Below, in pieces: positions 46,763-57,591 of a stretch of 64,000 bases of DNA. Where the stretch lies: the NCBI GenBank assembly GCA_024752435.1, contig CP103028.1:1178001-1242000 (forward strand), read 5' to 3'. Within the stretch, counting starts at the first letter, position 1, and every line of letters begins with the position of its first letter. The notes beneath the pieces were generated by a model. That model did no database searches and was not told the origin of the DNA. It saw only the letters and a program-made list of their open reading frames with translations. The stretch comes from Allantophomopsis cytisporea (lineage: Eukaryota; Ascomycota; Leotiomycetes; Phacidiales; Phacidiaceae). A program made the position numbers and the translations under genes.

Positions 46763-47752
46763 TCATCGTACACACATAAGTGCGTCCTCTCCAAATATTT
46801 TTGCTATACTCTTTTCCTCCATGAGCATATTGCCAATCCAATGTCTGCCTCCCTCTACAGCCCTCGAACCAATCTTCACTACAGTACAACCTCGAACCTT
46901 TGCAACTGACCACAGAATTCCATCGGCTCGCTCCTGTTGCAATCTCGCAGCTCTCCAATCCTCCTGTCGTGTATTGATACTCTTTCCATCTCTGTCTTTC
47001 GCATCTTGTGACCTAAAGTCCCGAGCACCAATCCTTGGTAATGCTGCGAATTCTTGAAGGAAGAATTCAGCTAGGGGCTCTAACAGAGGACCCCTGAGGA
47101 TGAGAGTACCAAAGAGTCCAATCTCATGCATTTTATTCTTGAGAGGCATTGTTTGCTGGTCTCTTCTATCCCCGTCGAGAATGATGTTGTCGCGCACCAG
47201 CAGCCTATCCTTCTTTCCTCCTGAAGCTCCAGCATATATCTCATTTCTCCCTTTCCAACTCCAGAAATCCCAATATTCTCCTCTTGCCGAGCGTCCGCAA
47301 CAAACCCAATCCAAAAGGCATAGAGATGCCCCTTCATCCAAAGTAAATACTTGGGTTTGCTCATAAGCACTCTCCTTGAACGGCTGAACGGGATCAGGAA
47401 GAAGACACACAGCGGCACCAGTCTCAACTCGTACAGCTAAAGTCTGGCGAGTAATAACATCACTTGATGGGGACTTGAAGATCTTTGTGTGTCCTTGTGT
47501 TGCAATGCTAAGTTTCGAGTTGGGCTGGACATTGATACGAAGGTTCACTTGGTCTCCACCAACCAGTCCTCCGCCATATGTGAGAAGGAAAACCAAAACA
47601 CTTTTTTGGTGTGCGGAAGGAGAAGGTGAGATCAGCTTCAACGGGTATTGATATGTGATGGTAGAGAGAGCGGAGATCTCATGTGGTAGTAGTCGTACTA
47701 CGAGATTGCCCTCACCAGGTGCTGAACCGGATTTGGGAAATGGGGAGATCAT
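46763..47752 (-). CDS. Urease accessory protein UreD
   Basis: Single exon from the ATG at 47752; 329 residues. Role: with UreF and UreG, assembles the nickel centre of apo-urease in the cytosol, enabling use of urea as nitrogen source. Typical UreD marks: LTYGGGLVGGDQVNLRINVQ, LSIATQGHTKIFKS, CLLPDPVQPFKESAYEQTQV, DWVCCGRSARGEYWDF and the late GILWSVAKVRGCTVVKIGS. The open frame continues 18 codons upstream to a stop without another ATG, so this ATG matches the family start (SPFPKSGSAPGEGNLVVRLL). It shares a 394-bp divergent promoter with scc3. An extra 5' exon is possible but not needed. Confidence 0.95.
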   Translation of the reverse strand: MISPFPKSGSAPGEGNLVVRLLPHEISALSTITYQYPLKLISPSPSAHQKSVLVFLLTYGGGLVGGDQVNLRINVQPNSKLSIATQGHTKIFKSPSSDVITRQTLAVRVETGAAVCLLPDPVQPFKESAYEQTQVFTLDEGASLCLLDWVCCGRSARGEYWDFWSWKGRNEIYAGASGGKKDRLLVRDNIILDGDRRDQQTMPLKNKMHEIGLFGTLILRGPLLEPLAEFFLQEFAALPRIGARDFRSQDAKDRDGKSINTRQEDWRAARLQQERADGILWSVAKVRGCTVVKIGSRAVEGGRHWIGNMLMEEKSIAKIFGEDALMCVR

Positions 47753-48146
47753 AGTTGCTTTGATAAACGGCCACTTTGGTTGTGACTGCGAGATAGTGAC
47801 AGGCAACTAATCACTAAGTGCCTGAACGGGTAAAAAAGACTGAATTAGATTTTCGACATTAGTATTTTGGTATTGCGATGTCTCGATACTCCCACAGTAA
47901 ATTGTTCTACTCTGCTATCTCCGAAAAGTCACGGTTCACCAATTTATTGGTCGAGTCATCTGGAGTCAATCAGGCAAGCAACAGAGCTAAACCTAATAAG
48001 GATCAACACCTCTGAACTACCTGGCGCGCGTCTCCCATCGCGCTCCACAGGCAACATCACTACGACTTTTCTTCATACCCTCCCACGCGACGATCTTATC
48101 CAATTTCACGCGCCAGATAATTGTCGACAACGCGATCCATGATCTG
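47753..48146. promoter_or_regulatory. Divergent ureD/scc3 promoter with ACGCG cores
   Basis: ACGCGA at 48085-48090, ACGCGC at 48108-48113 and ACGCGA at 48130-48135 lie 12-62 bp before the scc3 ATG. They share the core of the MCB element seen between pot1 and importin alpha. Confidence 0.4.
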
Positions 48147-51100
48147 ATGCAATCATCGCGAGTCGCACTCATGGAGATTTCCGACAATGAGAGCACCCCG
48201 CGTGCAGATGCTAGTAGGCGCAAGTCTGGACGCGCCGTGAGAGCTCCAGAGAAATACGAACCAGACGGATCAGCTTCACAGGCGAACGGAACGGCAAAGA
48301 GAAAGAGATCGGATGCCGGAGATGAGGAGGACGATCCCGTCGAAAACGACGCGTCTGAAGAGGAAGAAGAAGAAAGCGACGAGGAAGTGGAGAGCGCAGA
48401 CGAGGAGGAGCTCCGAGAAGCTCGCAAGAGAGCTAAAAAGGCAAAGAAACCGGTCGCGAAGAAGCCAAAAACCAATGGCTCAGTTGCACATACACGCGCT
48501 CCAGCTGTGAGACTTCCAAGTCGACCAAAGGCGGCCAAGAAGATAGAACTCGCAGACGATGAGGCTGAAGGACTATACGGTAGGCCGAGACAGTTCGTTT
48601 TGAAAATTCGCCACTGACTTGTGTTTGTGTAGCTGAGATTTTTACGAGTGGCGAGAGTTCCGACGTTGTGACGGGAAACTGGCTTCAACGATATGCTGAT
48701 GATGCCAGTGCTGCCCTCACCGATATGATCAATTGCGTGCTCAAGAGTGCAGGATGCAACCTACAGGTTTCACAGGACGATATCAACGATCCAGATAATG
48801 CGCCGGCGAAACTCAATGAAATTCAAGACGAGCACAAAGATGTGAGTAATATACGAGCTATTAACTTGGTGCATTACTAACCATTCGACAGCACGAAGGT
48901 GTTGACTATCCTCTTATCTCGAGGCTCAAGTCATATGGCGCATTCCGGTCGTGCCTTACCGGATTCTTCATGTCTCTTATTTCGACCATGCATGCCTCTG
49001 GGGAATTGTACACAGATTTGGCTTTGATGGAGAACATTCAAGTCTGGATCAGCACAATGACATCTTCGGGGCTACGACCATTCCGTCATACCGCAACTGT
49101 GATTTCCCTCTCTATTGTTAATGAACTCTGCGATATTACGCAGGCCCTCGACGATAATACCGCCAAAGTGAGACGTCAATTGGAAGCCGAGAAGAAGAGC
49201 AAACGTGCCAACAAAGGTAGAATCACTTCCTTCGAAGAAAGTGTAGCGGAAGGAGAGAAGAAGGCCGAGCTTTGTAGAGGCTACATCAAAGATTTCTTCG
49301 ACACCGTGTTCATTCACCGATATCGTGATGTCGAGCCAAAGATACGAACTGAATGTACCCAAGCATTGGGCTATTGGATCATTGCACTTCCCGACCTCTT
49401 TTTTGAAGGAGAATATCTTCGATACCTTGGATGGATTCTTTCTGATCCTTCAGCACATACAAGACAAGAGGCTGTGAAGCAGCTGGAGAAGTTGTTGAAG
49501 AACCAAGGACAACGTGGCTGGACTAAGGCATTTCATTGAAAGGTTTAGACCGCGACTCGTCGAGATGGCTGCAAAAGACTCGGAAACAAGTGTAAGAACA
49601 AGCGCAATTGAGCTCCTCGACCGAATCAGAGAAGCTGGTATGCTGGAGCCGGATGACATTGACGTCGTTGGAAAACTCATCTTTGATCATGATGCTCGAG
49701 TTCGTAAGGCTGTTGTTGGTTTCTTTGCGGAGAATATCAATGATCTGTATGACAGCAAATTGGAAGACCTTGGTGGCGAGGAAGCTCTGGAATCTTTGTC
49801 TCCAGATGACGAAGACTACGATCGCCCAAATATTAGCTGGATCAAACTGAAGTGCCTTTCTTCCGTTCTTGCGAGCTACGACTCGGAAGACCGTGAAGTT
49901 ATCCCAAGTCAGGCTGGAAGAATCGGTGCCGCTCGGAGAGATATACAAAACCCCGTGGGTGCCGAGTCAAGGTTCACTCTTGCTGCACAAGCCCTGATTG
50001 GGAAGATACCTGAACTCAAAGACTGGGAAGTTCTTGCAGGCTTTCTCTTGTATGATAACTCAAAACGGATCAGTGAGGCAGATGCTGCCAAGAATACCGA
50101 AACAGCGTTATTACGGGAATGTCAATTGGAAGAGAAGGAAGAGATGATACTGTTGGAGGTTCTGAATGCGACTGTCAAGAGTAGTCTGGCACAGGCCGAC
50201 GATGTGGAGAGAGGTAGAAAGAAGTCGACCACACACACAGAAGCTGTGGAGATGCAAGAGTATATGGCGAGAAGATTGGCAGCTACAATCCCTCGTCTTC
50301 TAAAGAAGTACGGCTCACAACCAAATGCCGCCACCATTGTTCTACGCCTCGAACATGTCCTCAATTTGAACGTGTTTCAGGAACTTCGACAAGACTCAAT
50401 TTATGCCAATCTTCTTGACGACATTAGTAGACAATTTACATCGCATGACGATCACGACGTATTGGACGAAGCTAGCGCTGCTTTGCTGCATGCAAGAAGT
50501 TATGAGGAACTCGAGGACATCGCAGATGATAAGGTCCAATCACTTTGGGCAGACTCTCTACAAACTTTACAAGCGCTTGCAAAGGGCAAGAGTCTGACTG
50601 CACGTGGTGGGCTTGAGCTTGATCACCTTACAAGCTTGTCACGGACTGTGAGACGTATTGCAAAACTTTCCAGCATTACTGATTGCGTGGATTTCCTCGA
50701 GACGATACCTTCAAAGACTTCCAAGAACAGGGCACAGGCACTTAAACCTATTGACGTGCTTCTGGACATTATTGATCGTGGCACATTGGAGGAGGTAGAA
50801 CCAGCGATAGACGATATTGAAGATGACATGGTTGCCTCTGCTATCCGTGCGGTCATGTTCTACTTCATGTGGAAAATGCAGACTTTGAAAAAGGCCCTGA
50901 CAGATCCTACAGTCATCACATCTGACGAGCTCACTCAAATCAAAGAACGGCAGCGACGATTCAAGAGTGGTCTTGTTGGTGCTATATCCTCTCGTGGCAC
51001 TCTTGATGACCTCCGACTGGTAGCTAGTGGTTTCTATCTTGACTTACATGCTCTATTTTCAACCCTAGCCCCGCCCCACAATGAGAGGCCAAGCTCCACT

Positions 51101-51733
51101 GACGTTAGCTCTCTTGTTATGATAGTCGGGCTTGAGGTTCAAGCTGAACTGCTATCTATCTTTAACATAGCAGAGAAGAATCTGGCCAAGAAGTTACGTA
51201 AAAACCTCGAGGCGCCAGCTGATGACGATGATCCAGAGGAGATCGAAATCGATCCTGAGGATGATGAAGAGGAAGATCTCTCCGAGAGCGATCGTAAAGC
51301 CGAAGCCCTTCAGGCTGAACAACGGCTTTGTGAGTTCACTGGAAAGCTGGTCGTCGCCCTTATCGCTGGCGTCATTGATGTCACCGGTCCCAACAAGGGT
51401 AAACTTGCTGCTCGTCTCCAAAGAAATCGTAACCGTCTTGGTCCAAATTTCAAAGAAGTGGTTGCTTATCTCGATGGTCCTAAAACCAAGGCCCCGAAGA
51501 GAAAGGCATCGAAGGCACCAGCGCAAGATAAGTTCTCGAAGAGTAAGGAAGTTGTTGTAGAGGATGATGAGGAGGAGGAAGAGGATCCTTTTGCAGATGA
51601 ACCCGAGGAAGGAACAGTAGAGGATCTTCGGAGGAGAGAACTTCTGGATGATGAAGATGCCCCAGAGAGTGTACAAGAAGATGAGGACGCGGCAAATGGA
51701 GATGGAGATGAAGACGAAGTAATGGGTGACTAG
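48147..51733 (+). CDS. Cohesin subunit Scc3/Irr1 (STAG), apparent +1 frameshift
   Basis: Exons 48147-48579, 48633-48841 and 48892-51733, with a one-base frame shift between about 49499 and 49513; about 1160 residues if corrected. Role: nuclear cohesin subunit that binds the Scc1/Rad21 kleisin and DNA, needed for sister chromatid cohesion. The first 150 residues are charged and disordered (acidic Glu run, then RKRAKKAKKPVAKK). The STAG region follows (LKSYGAFRSCLTGFFMSLIS, RHTATVISLSIVNELCDI, FIHRYRDVEPKIRTECTQAL). Across the shift, LEKLLKN continues as KDNVAGLRHFIERFRPRL in another frame, as expected for the family, and no intron fits. The long C-terminal HEAT-like part ends in acidic and Lys-rich stretches. 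An alternative ATG is at 48171. Either a sequence error or a real shift. Confidence 0.88.
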
Positions 51734-52577
51734 GTGACCAGGCGGCATCGATGATGAGGAGTTACGGTGTTGTGGATATCTTGCGTTGGATCAATCACCT
51801 GGGCTATGGCATTTTCAGAAGCGTATGTGCCGCTTGGCTGGGTTTGTACTCCTTTGCTATTTTGTTGATATGTGGTAGTTGCTTTCCGGAATGGCATCGT
51901 TCTTCTGTGTTCAATAGTCTTTGTGATTGTTTTGTTGCTTTGTGAATTAAGGTAGATAAAAATCGAAATATCTCGTCAATCCGTTTCAAATGGAATTGTG
52001 ATAAAAGATAATACAATACGGAACGTACTTATTGGTAAACGCTGGTTCAAAAATTGAACAAAACCAACTCTCGCGATATGATGAAAGCATCTTGGTAGGG
52101 AGGTATTCAACTGTTCATGCGAGTGCAAAAGATCTGTGAAGTGAAACAGATGTGTGCTGGATAGTATCATGAAATTCAATTCTACAAGCAGCAAAACGGT
52201 ATTGGTAATCAATATGCTGCTAAAATGTAATTACATCGCTTTGAAGAAGTTGGCTCATCCGATTTCAAAGATGATCATGAAGAGGCAGTAGAAGCTACCT
52301 ATTTTCGTTAATCAGCGGTGATTGATGCATGAGGTACCCTTGGAACCTTCACCTGTACTGTGAAATGTATGTACAGGCAACGGAAGTCTTGGAGCTAAAT
52401 TATCCGCTAGTCCGAATACAGCATTCTGATTCTGGCAGAAAGCAAAACTCCACAATCGCCGTTGTAGCTTCCCGCATCTCCATCATCGAAAACGCAAGAA
52501 CAAGCTCACGCTTGTAATAACAACCTACTTATTCTGTTATCTACTGTACCTCCCGTGCGTGCCGACTATTCCTTACG
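51734..52577. other. Intergenic, no gene seen
   Basis: About 840 bp of mixed composition between two plus-strand genes; nothing beyond presumed 3' and promoter sequence. Confidence 0.55.
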
Positions 52578-53471
52578 ATGCCGAAAGAAGATCTCCTTCA
52601 GCATGCAACGAGCGACCACGATTTCTATGAGCTCCTCGGCGTAGCATTCGAATCTTCTGAAAGCGATATTCGACGCGCATATCGAAAAACTGCTCTGAAA
52701 TATCATCCCGATAAACTCGGAAAAGATTTCGATCCTGAGAAATTTCATCTCCTTCAGATTGCAAATGACGTATTGAGTGATCCATCTGCCAAGGCGGCGT
52801 ACGATAATGCGCGAAACGCGAGATTACAGAAGAAGAGGCAGCACGAGTTGTTCGAGGGCAAGCGGAAGCAGATGAAAGAGGATTTAGAGTCGCGGGAAAG
52901 AGGCGTCAAGAGGGGCAGAGATGAGGCAGAGGACGCCGAGGCCAGACTCGAGATGGAAATGAGGAGGTTGGCAGAGGATGGGAAAAGAAGGAGGAGAGAG
53001 ATGGAGGAGAGACTACAAGCTGCTGCGGCACCCCCAACTACCAAAAGTCCCGTCCAAGAAGCCCAGAAGCCAGTCGTTACTGTGCAAGAAGAGGAAGAGG
53101 AAGATGAAGTAGCGATACTCGAGCGCAGGATTCGCGAAGCAGAAGCTGCAAAAGTGAAGCGCAAAGCTGATAGGAAAGCACGAAAGAGTGGTGTGTTCAC
53201 AGCTGACACACCAGAAGTCACAAGAACGAAATCACCCAAGGAAGAGCCTAGCACGCCTATCAAACGTCCCGATATTTTCAAAAGTCTAAAAGCTGACGAT
53301 AAGTCTTCAGCTTCCCCAAGGTTCTCCTTCTCTCCAAAATCGAACAACACGTCCTCTTCGTCGACATTGAACGATCTCACTGCATCCACAATGGCAAGAC
53401 TAAAGGCTGCCGCCGCAGAGAAAGCAAGGCTTGAGGCAGATATTAGACAGCAAGAGGCGGAAGCAGTGTAG
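52578..53471 (+). CDS. J-domain protein (DNAJC17/Cwf23-like)
   Basis: Single exon, 297 residues. An N-terminal J domain (residues 14-78) carries the HPD tripeptide at 43-45 (ALKYHPDKLGK), which stimulates Hsp70 ATPase. It is followed by a long charged coiled-coil region (KRQHELFEGKRKQMKEDLES) and Ser/Pro-rich and Ala-rich tails. This layout resembles DNAJC17 and yeast Cwc23/Cwf23, spliceosome-associated J proteins; the RRM of the longer members is not visible, so the assignment within the family is provisional. No signal or membrane segment is present. It lies 300 bp upstream of the Iba57 gene, on the same strand. Confidence 0.85.
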   Translation: MPKEDLLQHATSDHDFYELLGVAFESSESDIRRAYRKTALKYHPDKLGKDFDPEKFHLLQIANDVLSDPSAKAAYDNARNARLQKKRQHELFEGKRKQMKEDLESRERGVKRGRDEAEDAEARLEMEMRRLAEDGKRRRREMEERLQAAAAPPTTKSPVQEAQKPVVTVQEEEEEDEVAILERRIREAEAAKVKRKADRKARKSGVFTADTPEVTRTKSPKEEPSTPIKRPDIFKSLKADDKSSASPRFSFSPKSNNTSSSSTLNDLTASTMARLKAAAAEKARLEADIRQQEAEAV

Positions 53472-53775
53472 TTTTGTTATACCAGAAGAAAGAGATTGAT
53501 ACCATGGGATTCATAGCGTGGCGTTAGGGGTAGATTTGATAGTAACATTGATATTTAAATTACATTCCTGTTGTATATATACACAAATCCCTACATCGCC
53601 ATAGTTGCTTGATGAAGTACCCACTTTAGCTTACCCCACGATGTTGGTGGTTATCCACCACTCAGAGTCATCAAAATATTTTTGTCATCAGCCGGCAACT
53701 GCCGAGTGATTGATATCATCGCCAGATAATTCCAACATCTCATTTCCATGACCATCACCACTCACAATTACTGAA
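53472..53775. other. Short intergenic, no feature seen
   Basis: About 300 bp between two plus-strand genes. Confidence 0.6.
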
Positions 53776-55032
53776 ATGCCTCCTCGAACCTCCCTCTCGC
53801 GTTGTGCTCGCCCAAAAGCAGACCTATCCATCTGTACGAACTACAAAATCCCTTCCCGCCGCTTCACTACAACCAGGACTGTGCATAGCTCGAGCTCCAG
53901 TTTACCAACTTCTATTCCACCAAACGGTTTTTCGGCACTCAAGTCACGATGTATTATAACGCTGTCAGGACCCGACGCGGAAAAATTTTTACAGGGTCTG
54001 ATTTGCCAGGATATGATGAAGGTGCCTCCAGGTCTCGACCCAGCGAATTTTCCTAATAGAAAGATACCACGCGAATTAATGATATCACGCACAACAAATT
54101 TCTATGGTGCATTCCTCAATTCGCATGGCCGTGTACTTTGCGACGTATTCGTGTACATATTACCTTCACAAATTGCGCCCTCGCTCCTCTCCTCTACTGG
54201 CGGCAAATTTGGCTTCGTCGATGGTCAGGCATGGGCCATAGAGGTGGACGCAAAAATGGGAGACAGCCTGTTCTCACATATGAAGCGACATAAGCTACGG
54301 TCAAAATTCGACATGAACAAGGCAAACGTGGGTGTTTGGAGTGTGTGGAAAGATGAAGCATGGAAAGCACATTCATTACGTCCAGAGATATCTGATGCGA
54401 CACCAAGCTTCGGAGACAATAGCGTTACTTGTGCAGATACACGCGCACCGGGAATGGGCTACAGGTTCTTGCTTCCCGCAGGCGCGAAGCCGAATATCGA
54501 GGCGGATGAATCGAATGAGATTGTTTATAAGGTGCGCAGGTACTTGAAAGGTGTAGCAGAGGGTCAAGACGAAATAGGCTGGGAAAGTGCGCTCCCTGCC
54601 GAAAGTAACCTAGATCATATGGGTGGTGTACATTATGATAAGGGTTGCTATATGGGACAAGAACTTACCATTCGAACAAAACATAAGGGAGTGGTAAGAA
54701 AGAGGATTTTACCTATGATGGTGTATGGAATTGATGAGGCTGAACCTAAGAGTCTGGAGTGGAAAGGAGAGGGTGAAGCGAACTTGGTACCGAAAGATAC
54801 GAGTATTAATCGAGTTGGCAAAACGGGGAGGAGTACAGGCAAGTTTCTTGCTGGAGTGGGTAACCTCGGGTTGGGGTTATGTAGACTGGAGATGATGACT
54901 AATGTGGTGGTCCAAGGAGAGAGTGGGGGATATCGAGAAGGAGATGAATTTAAAGTAGAATTTGGAGATGGTGATGACAAGCGGAGTTTGAAGGTTAAGG
55001 CGTTTGTGCCAAGTTGGCATTTGACCAAATAG
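53776..55032 (+). CDS. iba57: Iba57/CAF17, mitochondrial Fe-S cluster assembly factor
   Basis: Single exon, 418 residues. Role: a GcvT-family tetrahydrofolate-binding-fold protein that works with Isa1/Isa2 in mitochondrial [4Fe-4S] maturation, needed for aconitase-like enzymes and radical-SAM proteins such as lipoate synthase. The N-terminal 45 residues are rich in Arg, Ser and Thr with few acids (SRRFTTTRTVHSSSSS), a good mitochondrial presequence. The family signature KGCYMGQELTIRTKHKG lies at about 289-305. Other marks are ITLSGPDAEKFLQGLICQD near 61-79 and GAFLNSHGRVLCDVFVY near 111-127, matching the conserved lid and folate-pocket region. Length is usual for fungal forms. Confidence 0.95.
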   Translation: MPPRTSLSRCARPKADLSICTNYKIPSRRFTTTRTVHSSSSSLPTSIPPNGFSALKSRCIITLSGPDAEKFLQGLICQDMMKVPPGLDPANFPNRKIPRELMISRTTNFYGAFLNSHGRVLCDVFVYILPSQIAPSLLSSTGGKFGFVDGQAWAIEVDAKMGDSLFSHMKRHKLRSKFDMNKANVGVWSVWKDEAWKAHSLRPEISDATPSFGDNSVTCADTRAPGMGYRFLLPAGAKPNIEADESNEIVYKVRRYLKGVAEGQDEIGWESALPAESNLDHMGGVHYDKGCYMGQELTIRTKHKGVVRKRILPMMVYGIDEAEPKSLEWKGEGEANLVPKDTSINRVGKTGRSTGKFLAGVGNLGLGLCRLEMMTNVVVQGESGGYREGDEFKVEFGDGDDKRSLKVKAFVPSWHLTK

Positions 55033-55987
55033 TTCATAAGAACCACAACTCTCGAGACCAGATCGTAGAACACGCATACTGAACGACAGATTGATAGCTT
55101 TCGTAACTCAATGGTGCCGTAACAAAGCATAAGTATAGTACCGCGTGCTCCCGTAACACCTTCCCCACCTTATACATAGCATTAAAAACTTTGGTTATGT
55201 CTATCTAAAGGTTCCTGGGATATGCGCTATCATCTATATCAGTATTTGCTTGGATCTAATAGTAGCTATAGAAAACAAATGCCCATGAGAGACTGTGCTT
55301 CTCGCGAGCCATGGGCCTTGTCCACAATACACGCTGTGATCATCGTCTCTTTGTTTAAGAGCTTCTCTTCGAGACTCGCTATTTCTATAATGAAATGAGT
55401 GAGATACAGTAAACAACAAATATAAAAAAAAAGACGTATGAACTTCGAAGGAACGAGTTCACTAAATCGACACTACATTCATTGATTATTGTCGATAATG
55501 GAGATGAAATATATACGCCTAACAAACCTGGCTCTTACCTGTACTTGAACCCCCTTCCTACCAATACTTCTACTTGAGAAGGAGATAGCTATGATTGTTG
55601 GGGTAATATTTTATGTGTATTGTATAATATAGAGAATATCCAATTTAAGCGGATGTTGGTATTAACCAAAAAAAAAGTTTCAAGCTTACCACCACTCTTA
55701 GAAAATTTCAGTAATAAAAAAAGTGAATTGAAATATCTTAATAACTTCAAGAAAAGAAACTAACTGAGATTCTATGATTAATAGTTGAATCTGTTATGCA
55801 TTTCCTACTGATATTGGTTCATCCTCACTCAATCTCAAATGCTGCCACATCATGTCGGCGTTGTTTCCCCCTCAAATTACTAAAACATAAATGCTTGTAT
55901 CTACCTAGCAGCGCTTTGGAAAGTGGGCAGCTGGCGCAAAGACATATATACCTAGCTGCTTAATTAATGTGGACGTACAAAGCCCAC
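55033..55987. other. AT-rich intergenic, no gene seen
   Basis: Convergent spacer between iba57 (plus) and the MFS gene (minus); AT-rich with short A runs. Confidence 0.6.
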
Positions 55988-57591
55988 TTACATTCGATAT
56001 CTGAAATATGGGTTCTCTTTATCTGTCAAGTCCCGGAAAGCGTACTTGCTTCTTGCCTCGTCATCCTCTGGAAGTGCATCTCTCCTCTTGTTTTCCCTCC
56101 TACACACAAAAAACAGACAACAAGACGATATGATCGTAATGCAATAACAAATAATGAGCCCCAGCCATAACTCGGGATAGTGTTGCTTTTTCGTTTCACT
56201 CTTGACCAACTGTGGGCCAACAATGTTCCCAACGCAATAAGCAACAAATATGGTAGCAGCCATAAATCCTTTCTTGGTTTGCCCGGCCACATTGGACATG
56301 CCTACGCTGATGACTAGACTCACAACTGCCCCGAATGTGCCAGTGATCGAGTATCCAACCACCGGTGCAGCAGCATGATAAGACCAGTTGGATCGCCAGA
56401 TCATCGCACAACCTGCAATGACCGGGAAACAGCATATAATCAACAGGATGATCTGAACGTTACGGAATTGGGTGCTAAGATAGCCGGTCAAAAGGATGGA
56501 GATGAGACAAAGGCCACCGAGCGGGAATTGTAGAAGAATGGAGTCCAAGGTCGTCCAGCCAAACGTTGAGACAATCAGAGGACCAAAGCCACTGACAGCA
56601 CCATTAACAGTGTATGCGGAAGCCATCATCAGGGCAGTAAGCCAGACCTTAAGATCGAGAACGGCTTCCTTAATCTGAGAAGGCTTGAATTTTGTGCAGC
56701 GTACACCTGTCTGACCGCTACGAAGGCGCTCAACAGCAATCACACGCTCTTCTGGTGTGAGGAACCAAGCGGATACAGGAGAACTCGGTACGAAGAAACA
56801 GAGGATACCCCATATAAATGTGATTGAGCCGGCAAGGAGGTAAATATATTGCCATCTGGTTAGACTACCTCCAGTGATCTGGGCGAAGCCATAATTCAGA
56901 GCGCCACCGACGATAGTGAATATTCCAGTGGATGAGAACCACAGACTTTGTCGGAAAGCCTGCTCTCTCTGGGTGTAGAAAGAGGTTGTAATGGTCATGA
57001 AACCCGTTGGAATAATAGACTCGACGAAACCAAGAAAGAAGCGTTGGGCGTACAGACCGCGCCACGATGTCACGGCCGCTGTGAGCATACATACAACTGC
57101 CCATACGCACACCACACTTCCAAGCATGCGTCCGACATCGAATCGTTGCATGGCGTATGTCATAGGGTATAGACCAGCCAGCATGCCGAAATAAAACATG
57201 GATGTAGCCCAGCTGAGGCGTGAAGTATCGGTGGATCCAGTTGCAGGATCGGTGACGCTGAGGGCGAGATCTTTAGTCATTCCAAACAAAGATGCGGAGC
57301 CTAGAATGGTCTTCAATTATCAGCTTCAGGTATTTTGAGATCAAACACTAAACCACATACCTTATCATACACAACAAGTCCATAACAGACAATCATAACT
57401 GGAATCATGAATCTGTCAATCTTCCTCACAACATGTCTCTCTAGTACCGGATCAATTTCTATGCTGGTGTCTCCTACAAGCTCTTTCGCAAGATCTTGAT
57501 CGCTGGAGCTCACACTCGATCGATAACCCGCATCGTCTTGTGGCGATTGGACTGTGGCTGGCGTCGCAGTCTTCTCAGATTCGAATGCCAT
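55988..57591 (-). CDS. MFS transporter, Dal5/anion:cation symporter type
   Basis: Two exons: 57591-57361 and 57310-55988, a 50-nt intron (GTATGT, CTGATAAT branch, TTGAAG acceptor) in phase 0; 517 residues. A charged cytosolic N-terminus leads into KIDRFMIPVMIVCYGLVVYDK, the first membrane helix typical of the allantoate/Dal5 group, with about 12 hydrophobic segments in all. The loop between helices 6 and 7 is charged (PEERVIAVERLRSGQTG). The C-terminus carries the family motif-like DLTDKENPYFRYRM. Members import allantoate, nicotinate, pantothenate or other small carboxylates across the plasma membrane; the substrate here is not known. It is divergent from the flavin monooxygenase gene. Confidence 0.93.

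Noticed and set aside
47753..47806. Upstream extension of UreD by 18 codons
   Set aside because: That stretch has no ATG (only TTG) and is preceded by a stop; the internal ATG matches the family start.
49354..49510. An intron explaining the scc3 frame change
   Set aside because: The only usable donors would delete conserved STAG residues or give an intron of about 30 nt.
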